A stretch of DNA of 64,000 nt, from NCBI GenBank assembly GCA_017794825.1, contig CP051237.1, positions 2,170,001 to 2,234,000 on the forward strand, in the 5' to 3' direction. The notes under the pieces were generated by a model. The model was not told the origin of the DNA, searched no databases, and worked only from the letters and a program-made list of their open reading frames with translations. The translations under genes and the position numbers were made by a program. The first letter of the stretch is position 1. The number at the start of each line of letters is the position of its first letter. Source of the stretch: Pararhizobium sp. GTDB lineage: Bacteria; Pseudomonadota; Alphaproteobacteria; Rhizobiales; Rhizobiaceae. Positions 1 to 8,667 of the stretch are shown here, piece after piece.

Positions 1-428
1 AAAGCGAGCGCGAGGGCTGCGAGACGTCCTGCGCCGTCGGACCACATGGCGCGGGCGAGCGCAGCGGCCAGTCCGTAGAAGACGGCCAGGACGGCCGGAA
101 GTCCGAAAACCGCCAGGGGCAGCGCCCAGACAAAGGCGTAGCCCTCTGCGAACAGCGCGTTGGCGAGCCACCACAGGCCTCCGACGAAATAGCCGAAACC
201 GAACCACCATCCGGTCCAGAACGCCGGAGCCAGACGACGCAGGAAGCCTGCATCGGGATCGCCTGTCGCGCCATCGAGCAACCAGACAAGCAACGGAAAC
301 GAGACGAACAGGACAGCGAAGAAATCAAAAGGCGCGAGCGCCAACACCGCCAACGCGCCGGCGGCGAACGCAAGCGCCCACCGGCTTGCGCCCCAACTCA
401 GCGTTACCTTTCCGGCAAGTCGCTCCAT
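1..428 (-). CDS. lnt: Apolipoprotein N-acyltransferase, N-terminal part (cut by left edge)
   Basis: Lnt is the inner-membrane enzyme that adds the third acyl chain to the N-terminal cysteine of lipoproteins. Only the first 142 codons are present; the carbon-nitrogen hydrolase domain with the catalytic triad lies beyond the window. The visible protein starts [13 protein letters not shown] at an ATG ending at 428 and consists of successive hydrophobic helices rich in Ala, Leu, Trp and Phe, including the run [18 protein letters not shown], which is typical of the Lnt N-terminal membrane part. It follows corC in the same direction after 122 bp, the usual alphaproteobacterial corC-lnt order. The call rests on the membrane segment and the neighbourhood, since no catalytic residue can be checked. 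Confidence 0.85.
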   Translation of the reverse strand, partial: MERLAGKVTLSWGASRWALAFAAGALAVLALAPFDFFAVLFVSFPLLVWLLDGATGDPDAGFLRRLAPAFWTGWWFGFGYFVGGLWWLANALFAEGYAFVWALPLAVFGLPAVLAVFYGLAAALARAMWSDGAGRLAALALA

Positions 429-550
429 CGCTTCCCCTCAACCAGCGACCCAACAGGTCGCGCCGAACGCCCGCGAATCAACCGATTCGGACTGCGAGGA
501 TGATGTAGAACAATTCCCGCCGGCGCAAAACTGCGGCGAGAGCTTCCAGG

Positions 551-1738
551 CTACCGGCTGAGTTCGGTTTCCTGCGCCTCGGCCGCGTGTTCGACCTGTT
601 GCGGCGGCGACGGATCGTTGGAGTTGTCGGCCTCCACCTTGACCGGAACCGGCCTGCGGCGGCGTTCGGCCACCCGTTGCCTGACAATGCGCACGCGGCG
701 AATGCGGCGCGGATCGGCCTCAAGCACGTGGAACTCGAAATGCGGGAGCGCCTTGACGACTTCGCCGCGCGCCGGAATGCGGCCGAGAATGGAGAAGATC
801 AATCCGCCGAGCGTGTCGACTTCCTCTCCCTTGCCGCCGACGTCGAAATCGCCGCCGATCACGTCCGCAATGTCGTCGAGCTCCGCCTTTGCGTCGGCGA
901 TAAACACGTCTTCGGACTGCCGCGTGATCATCTCGGCTTCGTCATCGTGCTCGTCCTCGATATCGCCGACGACGGTTTCCACGATGTCTTCCAGCGAGAC
1001 GAGACCGTCCGTCCCGCCATATTCGTCGATGACCAGCGCCATCTGCGTCCGCATGGCCTGCATCCTCTGCATCAGGTCCGACGCAAGCATGGACGGGGGC
1101 ACGAACAGGACGTCCCGGACAAGGCCGGCCTCCTGGACCGTCTTGTTGAGATCGACGCGCGCGAGATCGAATTTTTCGACCTTGCGCGTCCGCTCGCGCG
1201 TGTTTGTCGCGCCGCCGTTTTCCGCCTTGGCCGAGGCTGCGTTCCTGGCGGTCGATCGCCGTCGCCCGCGCGCCTGCTTGGTGATGTGCGCAAGAAAATC
1301 ACGAATGTGGACCATGCCGCGGGGGTCGTCGAGCGAATCGCCGTAGACCGGCATGCGCGAATGACCCGACTCCTCGAATATCTCGAGCAGTTCGCCAAGC
1401 GTAACCGATTGATCGACCGAACGGATATCGGCGCGCGGCACCATAACGTCCTCGACGCGAAGCACCCGGAGTTTCAGAATGTTGTCGAGCATCGCGCGCT
1501 CTTCCGGACGGAAGGTCACGCCGGCGCCGCTTGCGCCAAGAGCTTCGTTGAGCTCCTCGTCAGGATGCTGCGACAGGCCGCCCCTGATCAGCCGGACAAG
1601 GCGGCTCCACAGGGAGTTCTGCAACTGTGGTTTTAAATTCAGCGGTACGAGCGCCCGACTACTCCCCGGCTCGTCGCCGGATCCTTCGCCCTTTTCGGCG
1701 GCTACCGAAGGAGCGGCCGTCGTATTATTCTGGTTCAT
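551..1738 (-). CDS. corC: CorC/HlyC-family CBS-domain protein
   Basis: The 395-residue protein has the cytoplasmic half of the CorC/hemolysin C family: a CBS pair opening near residue 98 with VMVPRADI, then the C-terminal CorC_HlyC FAD-binding-like domain at about 285-365. The N-terminal DUF21 membrane domain of long family members is absent, as in enterobacterial CorC (YbeX). A basic low-complexity insert at about 155-190 splits the two CBS motifs, and the C-terminal 40 residues are charged and low in complexity. Known roles of the family are in Mg/Co efflux and ribosome-related functions; the substrate here is unknown. It starts 6 bp after ybeY stops, within the miaB-phoH-ybeY-corC-lnt run. 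Confidence 0.9.
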   Translation of the reverse strand: MNQNNTTAAPSVAAEKGEGSGDEPGSSRALVPLNLKPQLQNSLWSRLVRLIRGGLSQHPDEELNEALGASGAGVTFRPEERAMLDNILKLRVLRVEDVMVPRADIRSVDQSVTLGELLEIFEESGHSRMPVYGDSLDDPRGMVHIRDFLAHITKQARGRRRSTARNAASAKAENGGATNTRERTRKVEKFDLARVDLNKTVQEAGLVRDVLFVPPSMLASDLMQRMQAMRTQMALVIDEYGGTDGLVSLEDIVETVVGDIEDEHDDEAEMITRQSEDVFIADAKAELDDIADVIGGDFDVGGKGEEVDTLGGLIFSILGRIPARGEVVKALPHFEFHVLEADPRRIRRVRIVRQRVAERRRRPVPVKVEADNSNDPSPPQQVEHAAEAQETELSR

Positions 1739-1744
1739 CTATCC

Positions 1745-2266
1745 TCAAACCGGATCGGTGTCCTCATAGGGGTCAGATAGGTTGAGTTTCGCCAAAATGC
1801 GAGTCTCGAGATTTTCCATCACACGCGCTTCGTCGTCATGAATGTGATCATACCCTAGCAGATGAAGCAGTCCATGCACCAGCAAATGCGTCAGATGGTT
1901 ATCAAACGGGATCTCCAGACTTTCCGCCTCGCGGGCGATTGTCTGGTAGGCCAGCACGATATCGCCCAGGAAAACGCCCGGAATATGGCCGGGTTCAATC
2001 GGGGCGGATGGAAACGACAGGACGTTGGTCGGCGTGTCCTTTGAGCGCCAGCGGCCATTGATGAGCCGCATTTCCTCGTCCTCGGTAAAGAGCAGCGAAA
2101 CCTCCGTTCCGCTTTCGGGAAACGGCTGGCCATGCTCCGCCAAATAATCCGCAGCGCTGCCCAGCACCTGCTCGCACAGCGTCGACAAATCGCCTTCCGG
2201 CTTCCATTGCCCGCCTTCTACCGAAAGCTCGATCAGGATTTTCCTCGAGTGTGCAGGCGGGCTCAT
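1745..2266 (-). CDS. ybeY: Endoribonuclease YbeY (16S rRNA maturation)
   Basis: YbeY is a zinc-dependent endoribonuclease needed for 16S rRNA 3' end maturation and ribosome quality control. The 173-residue protein carries the family signature HGLLHLLGYDH, giving the three zinc-binding histidines His131, His135 and His141. Length is normal for alphaproteobacteria. Its ATG overlaps the phoH stop codon by four bases (2263-2266), so translation is probably coupled to phoH, a partner it is linked to in most bacteria. corC follows after 6 bp. Confidence 0.95.
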   Translation of the reverse strand: MSPPAHSRKILIELSVEGGQWKPEGDLSTLCEQVLGSAADYLAEHGQPFPESGTEVSLLFTEDEEMRLINGRWRSKDTPTNVLSFPSAPIEPGHIPGVFLGDIVLAYQTIAREAESLEIPFDNHLTHLLVHGLLHLLGYDHIHDDEARVMENLETRILAKLNLSDPYEDTDPV

Positions 2267-3318
2267 TCGGTGTCCGGCTTGCCGCTTTCATTGACCATGC
2301 GCTGCTCCGAATCGTAAGCGGCCACGATGCGCGCGACCAGCGGATGACGGACAACGTCGGTCTCTGTGAAGCGCACGGTGACGACGCCTTCGACGCCGCG
2401 CAGGATATGCAGCGCCTCGACAAGGCCCGAGCGCTGCCCGCGCGGCAGGTCGATCTGGCTCGGATCGCCGGTGACGATCATCCGGGCGTTCTCGCCAAGC
2501 CGGGTCAGGAACATCTTCATCTGCATCGACGTGGTGTTCTGCGCCTCGTCGAGGATCACGGCGGCGTTTGCAAGCGTGCGCCCGCGCATGAAGGCCAGCG
2601 GCGCGATCTCGATGACGCCGGCGGTGATCGCCCGTTCGACCTTGTCGCCGGGCATCATGTCGTAAAGGGCGTCATAGAGCGGCCGCAGATAGGGATCGAC
2701 CTTCTCCTTCATGTCGCCGGGAAGGTAGCCAAGCCGTTCGCCGGCCTCGACCGCCGGGCGCGACAGAATGATCTTCTCGATCGCGCCGCGCTCCAGAAGC
2801 TGCGCCGCATGGGCGACGGCGAGATAGGTCTTGCCGGTTCCGGCAGGCCCGACGCCGAAGACCAGTTCCGCGCGATCCATTGCCCTTATATAGGCGTCCT
2901 GGGTCGGCGTGCGGGCGGCGATCGTCTTCTTGCGGGTGGCGATCTGCGCAAACGACATGCGGCCCTTGCGCTCCATGGTCGGCAATGTCAGCTGGTCGTC
3001 GGCGGCGACCGACATGCGGATCGCGCCCTCGACGTCGGAGGAATGCACCTCGGCGCCTTCCTGCAGCCTTTCATAGAGGTAATCGAGGGCGCGGCGCGCC
3101 TGGTTGGTCGCCTCCTCGGCGCCATGCAGCGACACCTGGTTTCCGCGGGCGCGCGCATCGACGCCCAGCTTCTGCTCGATCAGCGCCAGGTTCTGGTCGA
3201 ACTGTCCGAAAAGCTCTGTGGCGAGACGATTGTTCTCGAAAGTCAGGACTATGTGGGTGGCGTCTGAAGCGCCGGCGGGATTTCTGTTCGGTCTGCTGCT
3301 CGTCTGACTTGTGCTCAA
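2263..3318 (-). CDS. phoH: PhoH-like ATPase
   Basis: PhoH-family P-loop ATPase of 351 residues. The nucleotide-binding loop GVGPAGTGKT lies at about 155-164, and the helicase-like acidic box VILDEAQN follows about 90 residues later. The family is associated with RNA metabolism and is almost always next to ybeY, as here. Start: a TTG at 3318 preceded by AGGAG with a 7-base spacer; an in-frame TTG at 3351 has no good ribosome-binding site and would overlap miaB. The TTG choice is an inference from spacing. With this start, phoH begins 16 bp after the miaB stop. Confidence 0.92.
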   Translation of the reverse strand: MSTSQTSSRPNRNPAGASDATHIVLTFENNRLATELFGQFDQNLALIEQKLGVDARARGNQVSLHGAEEATNQARRALDYLYERLQEGAEVHSSDVEGAIRMSVAADDQLTLPTMERKGRMSFAQIATRKKTIAARTPTQDAYIRAMDRAELVFGVGPAGTGKTYLAVAHAAQLLERGAIEKIILSRPAVEAGERLGYLPGDMKEKVDPYLRPLYDALYDMMPGDKVERAITAGVIEIAPLAFMRGRTLANAAVILDEAQNTTSMQMKMFLTRLGENARMIVTGDPSQIDLPRGQRSGLVEALHILRGVEGVVTVRFTETDVVRHPLVARIVAAYDSEQRMVNESGKPDTE

Positions 3319-3334
3319 CAGCGGGCTCCTGGCC

Positions 3335-4726
3335 TCAAATCCGGTCGGCAAACAGCGAGTTTGCCCCGGTCCGGGTGATTCTCACCCTGATAATGTCACC
3401 TATTTGCGACGAATTTGCATCAACAATTACCGGCTGCAGCCATGGAGACCGGCCGACGAGTTGTCCTGGCAACCGGCCCGGCTTCTCGAGCAGCAGGTCT
3501 ATCTCACGACCAACGCAGGATTCGGCGAATTCCGTCTGATGCCGCGACAGGAGCGCCTGAAGCCGCTGCAGGCGTTCCGATTTTACCTCTTCCGCGACAT
3601 GGTCGGTGCGCTCGGCGCCGGGCGTGCCCGGTCGGGGCGAGTATTTGAACGAAAAGGCCTGCGCGTAACGAACCTTCTCGACAAGCGCCAGCGTGTCTTC
3701 GAAATCAGCTTCGGTTTCCCCGGGAAACCCGACGATGAAGTCTCCCGAAAGGGCGAGATCGGGCTGCGCGGCGCGAATGCGGTCGATCAGAGCGAGATAG
3801 TCTCCGGCGGTGTGGCGGCGGTTCATCGCCTTCAGGATCCGGTCGGAACCGGCCTGCACCGGAAGATGCAGATAGGGCATCAGCTTGTCGAGATCGCGAT
3901 GCGCCTCGATCAGCGCGTCATCCATGTCGCGCGGGTGGCTGGTCGTGTAGCGAAGCCGCGCCAGGCCCTCGATGCACGCCAGATGACGGAGCAGTTCGCC
4001 GAGGCCCCATTCGCGGCCGTCATCGCCTTCGCCGTGCCAGGCGTTGACGTTCTGGCCGAGGAGCGTGATTTCCCTGACGCCGCCGGACACGAGCCTGCGG
4101 GCCTCAGAAACGATCTGCGCTACGGGCCGCGACACTTCCGAGCCGCGCGTATAGGGGACCACGCAGAAAGTGCAGAACTTGTCGCAACCCTCCTGAACGG
4201 TAAGGAAGGCCGTCACGCCGCGCGCGGTGATCGCCTTTTTCTCGGGCTCCGGCAGGTTCTCGAACTTGTCCTCGATCGCATAGTCGGTCTCGACGACCTT
4301 CTCGCCACCGCGCACCCTGGCGATCGCGTCCGGCAGTCGATGGTAGGTCTGCGGCCCGATCACCAGATCGACAACCGGGGCGCGGCGCAGGATCTCTTCG
4401 CCTTCGGCCTGAGCGACGCAACCGGCGACGCCAATCATCGTTTCCCGGCCCTGGCCTGCGCGTTCCTCCTTGATGCGGCGAATGCGACCCAGTTCGGAAT
4501 AGACCTTTTCCGCAGCCTTTTCGCGAATATGACAGGTATTGAGAAGCAACAGGTCGGCGTCTTCCGGACGGTCGGTCCGCTCATACCCCTCTCGCCCGAG
4601 CGCATCGGCCATGCGCTGGGAATCATAGGCGTTCATCTGGCAGCCATAGGTCTTGACGAAAACCTTGCGGGTCTCGCCTCCCGGAGCTTTCGCCGACGAA
4701 TCGTCTGAAAGGACTTCCAACTGCAT
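3335..4726 (-). CDS. miaB: tRNA-2-methylthio-N6-dimethylallyladenosine synthase
   Basis: MiaB is a radical-SAM methylthiotransferase that adds the 2-methylthio group to i6A37 of tRNAs reading UNN codons. The 463-residue protein has three conserved cysteines of the UPF0004 domain (Cys29, Cys65, Cys103) for the auxiliary Fe-S cluster, the radical-SAM motif CDKFCTFC (Cys181, Cys185, Cys188) and a C-terminal TRAM domain ending in [17 protein letters not shown]. The frame stays open to a TTG at 4861, but the ATG at 4726 (MQLEVLSDD) fits family length, so the upstream 45 residues are probably not translated. It lies between the acyltransferase and phoH on the same strand. Confidence 0.95.
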   Translation of the reverse strand: MQLEVLSDDSSAKAPGGETRKVFVKTYGCQMNAYDSQRMADALGREGYERTDRPEDADLLLLNTCHIREKAAEKVYSELGRIRRIKEERAGQGRETMIGVAGCVAQAEGEEILRRAPVVDLVIGPQTYHRLPDAIARVRGGEKVVETDYAIEDKFENLPEPEKKAITARGVTAFLTVQEGCDKFCTFCVVPYTRGSEVSRPVAQIVSEARRLVSGGVREITLLGQNVNAWHGEGDDGREWGLGELLRHLACIEGLARLRYTTSHPRDMDDALIEAHRDLDKLMPYLHLPVQAGSDRILKAMNRRHTAGDYLALIDRIRAAQPDLALSGDFIVGFPGETEADFEDTLALVEKVRYAQAFSFKYSPRPGTPGAERTDHVAEEVKSERLQRLQALLSRHQTEFAESCVGREIDLLLEKPGRLPGQLVGRSPWLQPVIVDANSSQIGDIIRVRITRTGANSLFADRI

Positions 4727-4867
4727 GCTTGCTTTTACCGACTTCGCGAATCCGCTCACCTGATCCGCGTCCTTTCTAGCATCTTTGGGAATTTCGGGCA
4801 CGCAATTGCGGCTATCGGGCGAAGAGTCAAGACAAATCCGGCATTTCAGCGCCTCCCGCAAGCCGAA

Positions 4868-5677
4868 TCACGCCGAATCCCTTCCCGGTTCGTAACCGTA
4901 AAGTCGCTTCTGCAGCATTCTGCGCACCTGCTGTTCGGCGCTGCGACTGACGAGCTTGCGATTGGCTGAACTGTCGAAGATCACGGATTCTCCGAAACAG
5001 ACGTGCACGTCGACGCCGCCTTCCTTCAGAATGGCCAGGAGATGCGGGGTCAGTTCGACGTCGCCCGGCCAGGCGGCGATCGGCCTGCCATAGCGGCCGA
5101 GCGGCAATCCGTGGGCGTGCGTGTATGCAAGCGCGACCGGCTGGATCGCGACGCGTCCTTCAGGCGACGCGTCGAGAGCCGACGCCGCCGACCCGAACAA
5201 CGAGCTCTTGAACGGCAAAACCCGGTTGCCGTCAGACGTCGTGCCTTCGGCGAAGAGCACGACAATTTCGCCATCGGCCAGGCGGCGACCGACCTCTGAA
5301 ACCTGATTGCCCGTATCGCGGCGACGCTCCCGCTCGACGAAGACGGTCCTCTGCCAGACGGCCAGCCATCCGAAGACCGGCCAGCCCTTGACCTCGGACT
5401 TGGCGATGAAGACCACATCAGCCACGGCGGCGAGGACAATGATATCCATCCATGAGCTGTGATTGGCGACAAGCAGCACCGGGCGCCGTTTTTCAAGCTG
5501 GCCATGACGAATGATCTTCAGACCGAGAACACGGCGCGCGATCCTGTGCCAGAAGCGCGGCAGATACCAGGAAAGCTTCCAGCCGAACCGGTTGCCGAGC
5601 AGTTGAACCGGCAGCAACACAATCGTCACGAGCACGACCAGCGCAAGACCCGTGGCAATGCGGATCCATGCTATCAT
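4868..5677 (-). CDS. olsA: 1-acyl-sn-glycerol-3-phosphate acyltransferase (PlsC/OlsA family)
   Basis: Membrane-bound acyltransferase of 269 residues. One N-terminal transmembrane helix (residues 3-28) precedes the catalytic motif NHSSWMD (His73, Asp78) and the substrate-binding motif FAEGTTSDG. The family acylates lysophosphatidic acid; in Sinorhizobium meliloti the homologue next to miaB is, as I recall, OlsA, which completes ornithine lipid from the OlsB product. A separate olsB occurs in this window at 32880-33758, which supports that role, although general phospholipid acylation cannot be excluded from sequence. It is followed by miaB on the same strand and preceded by rimI after 64 bp. 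Confidence 0.85.
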   Translation of the reverse strand: MIAWIRIATGLALVVLVTIVLLPVQLLGNRFGWKLSWYLPRFWHRIARRVLGLKIIRHGQLEKRRPVLLVANHSSWMDIIVLAAVADVVFIAKSEVKGWPVFGWLAVWQRTVFVERERRRDTGNQVSEVGRRLADGEIVVLFAEGTTSDGNRVLPFKSSLFGSAASALDASPEGRVAIQPVALAYTHAHGLPLGRYGRPIAAWPGDVELTPHLLAILKEGGVDVHVCFGESVIFDSSANRKLVSRSAEQQVRRMLQKRLYGYEPGRDSA

Positions 5678-5741
5678 CGGCGGCGTTTCGCGATCATGCG
5701 AGAAGACCCTATGTACGGAAAATCAATGGCGTCATCGGCCT

Positions 5742-6239
5742 TTATCCAAGATCGAGACGCATGACAAGCGCCGCGCTTTTCGCAGCATTCCTGTCGCCGT
5801 AATAGTGATCGCGCCGCGCCACTTCGCGAAAATCCAGCTTGCGATAGAGCGAAATCGCCGCGGCGTTGGTTTCGTCGACCTCGAGAAACAGGGCGTCGGC
5901 CCCCTCGGCGCGCAGATGTCTGATCACAGCGCCCATCAACCGCCATCCCATGCCGTGACGACGTCCCTCCGGCGCGACCGCGATCGTCAGGATCTCCGCC
6001 TCGCCGGCGGCGAGTTGCGCCAGCACGAAGCCCGTGGCGGTTCCGGCCGCCTTGCCGCCTTCCGGCCGCGCAATGAAGCCGAAGACCGTAGACTTGCTCA
6101 TGAGCGTGTTGATTTCCCCATCGCTCCACGGACGCGAAAAACTCGTCGCGTGCAACCGCGCCGCATCCTGGCAGTCTTGAGATGTCATGGCGACGATATC
6201 GAATTCGACATGCCGCCGGAACGAAAACCTGTGTCTCAT
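5742..6239 (-). CDS. rimI: Ribosomal-protein-alanine N-acetyltransferase RimI
   Basis: GNAT-fold acetyltransferase of 165 residues. The acetyl-CoA loop reads EGRRHGMGWRLM, a variant of the R/QxxGxG/A motif, after the beta strand AEILTIAVAP; the alpha-helical end carries EVDETNAAAISLYRKLDF, typical of RimI. RimI acetylates the N-terminal alanine of ribosomal protein S18. It sits 6 bp behind tsaB, the normal tsaB-rimI pairing. The annotated start gives a 17-residue N-terminal extension; the internal methionine in VAMTSQDCQ could be the true start. Confidence 0.88.
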   Translation of the reverse strand: MRHRFSFRRHVEFDIVAMTSQDCQDAARLHATSFSRPWSDGEINTLMSKSTVFGFIARPEGGKAAGTATGFVLAQLAAGEAEILTIAVAPEGRRHGMGWRLMGAVIRHLRAEGADALFLEVDETNAAAISLYRKLDFREVARRDHYYGDRNAAKSAALVMRLDLG

Positions 6240-6245
6240 GCCTGT

Positions 6246-6917
6246 TCATCGCCTTGCAACGGCAAATCCCTGCTGCGGCTTTGCATCGGGAGATCTCAAA
6301 TATAGCGGACCAGGCGGCGTCGCATCGGGCGCGCGGCGTGCGCCGAGCCGGGCAATTGTTTCAATGTCCGGAGTCGAAGACGTCTGTGCAATGGTCAAGC
6401 CCGACATGTCGAATCCTGGCCGCCCGGCTATGATTTCGGCTCCGGAGCCGGCGAGGACCGCGCGGTTTTCGATCGCGAGAGCCATCGCCTCCTCAGGAGG
6501 CATGGCGCGGGCTTCCGGCGGCTCATTCCCTGACACAAAAAGCTGCGCGTACACTTCGCCGCGCCTTGCATCGAGCACGGCGAGAACCGCTCGTTCGCTT
6601 TCCACGTCGGCGGCCAGCGCCTCCAGGGCGGTGACGCCAATCAAGGGTATGTCGAGCGACAACGCCATGCCTCGCATGGCCGCCACGCCCACTCTTATCC
6701 CGGTAAAGGATCCCGGTCCGACGCATACACACAACCGATCGACAGATTCGTAATCCAGATCGGACAGTTCAAGCGCCTTTTCGATGACGGCGATGAGCCT
6801 TTCGGCGTGGCCTCGGCCGATGTCTTCGATCGCGCGTCCGGCCACTCGTCGCAACTGCGAATCATAAATGCAGGCGGCGCACAGATGCGCGGTGGTGTCG
6901 ACGGCAAGCAGTTTCAT
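6246..6917 (-). CDS. tsaB: tRNA threonylcarbamoyladenosine biosynthesis protein TsaB
   Basis: TsaB is the actin/HSP70-like partner of TsaD in synthesis of t6A37 of tRNA. The start MKLLAVDTTAHLCAACI matches the first beta strand of the ASKHA fold, and GPGSFTGIRVG is the glycine-rich segment found in all TsaB proteins. The frame is open 28 codons upstream, but the ATG at 6917 is the family start. Length 223 residues is normal. Two back-to-back hairpins lie in its leader (6936-6967), between it and nfu upstream. rimI follows after 6 bp. Confidence 0.93.
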   Translation of the reverse strand: MKLLAVDTTAHLCAACIYDSQLRRVAGRAIEDIGRGHAERLIAVIEKALELSDLDYESVDRLCVCVGPGSFTGIRVGVAAMRGMALSLDIPLIGVTALEALAADVESERAVLAVLDARRGEVYAQLFVSGNEPPEARAMPPEEAMALAIENRAVLAGSGAEIIAGRPGFDMSGLTIAQTSSTPDIETIARLGARRAPDATPPGPLYLRSPDAKPQQGFAVARR

Positions 6918-6935
6918 CGGATGTCCGGGTTCCGA

Positions 6936-6967
6936 CTGTTGATAACAGCGCGGCTTATAAAGCCGCG
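6936..6967 (-). terminator. Paired hairpins in the nfu-tsaB gap
   Basis: Two adjacent perfect inverted repeats: CTGTT-gat-AACAG at 6936-6948, and an 8-bp stem with a 3-base loop at 6949-6967 (CGCGGCTT/AAGCCGCG). They lie about 20 bases before the tsaB start. There is no T-tract after the stem on the minus strand, so this may be an attenuator or processing site rather than a true terminator. Confidence 0.4.
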
Positions 6968-7082
6968 ACTGCGAAGAGAAAAGTCCCGGTCGGATCTTCA
7001 ATGCCCATCGCCAGTTGACGCCGCTTGATCGTACGGCGTTTCAACATGCGGCGACGCCAAGCGCTGCAGCCTGGCTGTTTCC

Positions 7083-7649
7083 TCAGACCGCCTCGACTTC
7101 CTGCACTTCCGGAATGAAGTGGCGCAGCAGGTTCTGGATGCCGTGCTTGAGGGTCGCCGTCGAAGAGGGACAGCCGGCGCAGGCGCCTTTCATGTTGAGG
7201 AAGACCCTTCCGTCGCGATAGCCCTTGAATGTGATGTCGCCGCCATCCTGAGCGACAGCCGGCCGGACACGGGTTTCGAGCAATTCCTTGATGGTGGCGA
7301 CGATCGGCTCGTCGTCCGCATCGAAGAATTCACCGTCAGCGCCGGCTTCGTCGGTGGATGCGTTGCTCGCCATCACCGGGGCGCCGGACATGTAATGTTC
7401 CATGATCGTGCCGAGAATAGCCGGTTTGAGGTGCTGCCATTCGGCGGCGTCCTTGGTGACGGTTATGAAATCATAGCCGTAGAAAACGCCGCTGACGCCG
7501 GGAATCGCGAACAGTTTGGCTGCAAGCGGCGATGCTTCCGCTGCGGCGTCGGCGTCCCTGAAATCGGCCGTGCCATCCTCCAGGACGACCTTGCCCGGCA
7601 GGAATTTGAGCGTCGCCGGATTGGGCGTTGCTTCTGTTTGAATGAACAT
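7083..7649 (-). CDS. nfu: NifU/Nfu-type iron-sulfur cluster scaffold protein
   Basis: The 188-residue protein has an N-terminal Nfu_N domain beginning MFIQTEATPNPATLKFLPG and a C-terminal NifU domain with the cluster-binding CxxC in MKGACAGCPSS. Such proteins carry and deliver Fe-S clusters to target enzymes; MiaB, 2.4 kb downstream, is a plausible client, but nothing in the sequence proves this. The N- and C-terminal domains are joined by an acidic linker at about 90-115. Alphaproteobacterial Nfu proteins have the same two-domain layout and length. Confidence 0.93.
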   Translation of the reverse strand: MFIQTEATPNPATLKFLPGKVVLEDGTADFRDADAAAEASPLAAKLFAIPGVSGVFYGYDFITVTKDAAEWQHLKPAILGTIMEHYMSGAPVMASNASTDEAGADGEFFDADDEPIVATIKELLETRVRPAVAQDGGDITFKGYRDGRVFLNMKGACAGCPSSTATLKHGIQNLLRHFIPEVQEVEAV

Positions 7650-7799
7650 GCTTCATCTCCGGGCGGGATTCCCGCCTTTTTTCATCTTTTCCAGATAATA
7701 ATCTCCGGACCACGCGTCTTCAAGACGTGGACCGCTTCCAAGACCCCTATATAGAGTTCAACACTCGGGATTGAAACCGTCGCGGGCGCATCGCCGGTT
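7650..7799. other. nfu upstream region
   Basis: Leader and promoter space for nfu between its start codon and the inverted-repeat element. A short inverted repeat GGCGGGATTCCCGCC at 7667-7681 lies just upstream of the start. No open reading frame with coding character was seen. Confidence 0.5.
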
Positions 7800-8100
7800 T
7801 AGAGCCATTCTTGTTTAGATGGAAACATTTGATGGAGGGAATTCGGCTCACTCGGCTAGGCGCGTCGCGCAGTTCGATGTGGTGCATCGGGCAAGCGGCG
7901 CAACGACGCCGATGGGCCGATTTCCCCCACCTTGAAACGGGACATCGCGTTGAAACGTCGTGTAAACAGGCCGTGCGATTTTGCCCGCTGACTGCGTTGA
8001 CCCGTGTTCGTGGTGGGATAACACCACGTCACACGGTTCGCCTTGTCAGCAACCAAAATCGCTACGGTCAAATGATTCCATCTAAGCAAGAATGGCTCTA
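7800..8100. mobile_element. MITE-like element with 31-bp terminal inverted repeats
   Basis: The ends 7800-7830 and 8070-8100 are inverted copies of each other, 29 of 31 bases matching, beginning TAGAGCCATTCTTG. The 239-bp interior has no convincing gene. If the outermost TA is counted as target sequence, the element is bounded by a TA duplication, the hallmark of IS630/Tc1-mariner-type elements; that family assignment is inference. The right end overlaps the stop codon of usp: bases 8098-8100 are read as TAG on the minus strand. A 77-codon frame across the interior (7856-8089, minus) has no recognisable features and was not called a gene. Confidence 0.75.
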
Positions 8101-8589
8101 GCAGAGCGCCTCGATATCCTCGTCGCTGAGGCTGGCGGGAATGACCGTGACCGGAATCGGAAAAGCCGCGCCGCGGCCGGCAATGGTCGAGACCAGCGGT
8201 CCCGGCCCTTCCTTGGCAATTCCGGCCGCAAGAACCAGTATGGCGATGTCCTGGTCCTCTTCAATGAGGGAGTGGATCTCGTCGGCTGTGGCGCCTTCGC
8301 GAATCTGGGTTTCCGGCTCGATGCCGACGCGCTCGCGAACCATGGCGGCGAATTTGGCGACGGCGCTTTCAGCTTCCTCGTTCGCTTCGGCCTTCATGAT
8401 CTCCTCGACGCCGAGCCAGTGCTGGAAATCTCCGGGCTCGATCACATAGATCATGACCAGTGTGCCATTGGTGCGTTTCGCCCTGTTCGCCGCATAGTAG
8501 ACGGCGCGTTCGCATTCAGGCGTCTCGTCGATGACGGCCAGAAACTTGCGTTTGTGGCCTTCGACCCTGGAAAGTCTTTTCGAAACCAT
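8098..8589 (-). CDS. Universal stress protein (UspA family)
   Basis: The 163-residue protein has the Usp alpha/beta fold: a first strand KFLAVIDETPECERAV, a central VIEPGDFQHW segment and a C-terminal strand with IAGRGAAFPIPVTVIPASL. The glycine-rich ATP-binding motif G-2x-G-9x-G-S/T is only loosely matched, so ATP binding is uncertain. The stop codon and the sequence after it belong to the terminal repeat of the adjacent element, so the last residues may differ from the ancestral protein. It lies 78 bp downstream of trpS on the same strand and is probably co-transcribed with it. Confidence 0.88.
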   Translation of the reverse strand: MVSKRLSRVEGHKRKFLAVIDETPECERAVYYAANRAKRTNGTLVMIYVIEPGDFQHWLGVEEIMKAEANEEAESAVAKFAAMVRERVGIEPETQIREGATADEIHSLIEEDQDIAILVLAAGIAKEGPGPLVSTIAGRGAAFPIPVTVIPASLSDEDIEALC

Positions 8590-8667
8590 GAACGGACTCT
8601 GCCATTACCCCGGATATCGACAACCGCGACAACCATGTCATAGCGGTTCGCCGATGATTTGGAAAGC

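Noticed and set aside
2251..4708. Long plus-strand frames opposite phoH and miaB
   Set aside because: Both minus-strand genes have complete catalytic motifs; the plus-strand translations are low-complexity and Arg/His-rich.
5678..5741. Missing fur/mur gene between rimI and the acyltransferase gene
   Set aside because: I considered a gene loss here, but I am not certain that fur normally lies in this position in close relatives.
7856..8089. 77-codon minus-strand frame inside the inverted-repeat element
   Set aside because: No recognisable domain, starts inside the terminal repeat, and the element is too short to encode a transposase.
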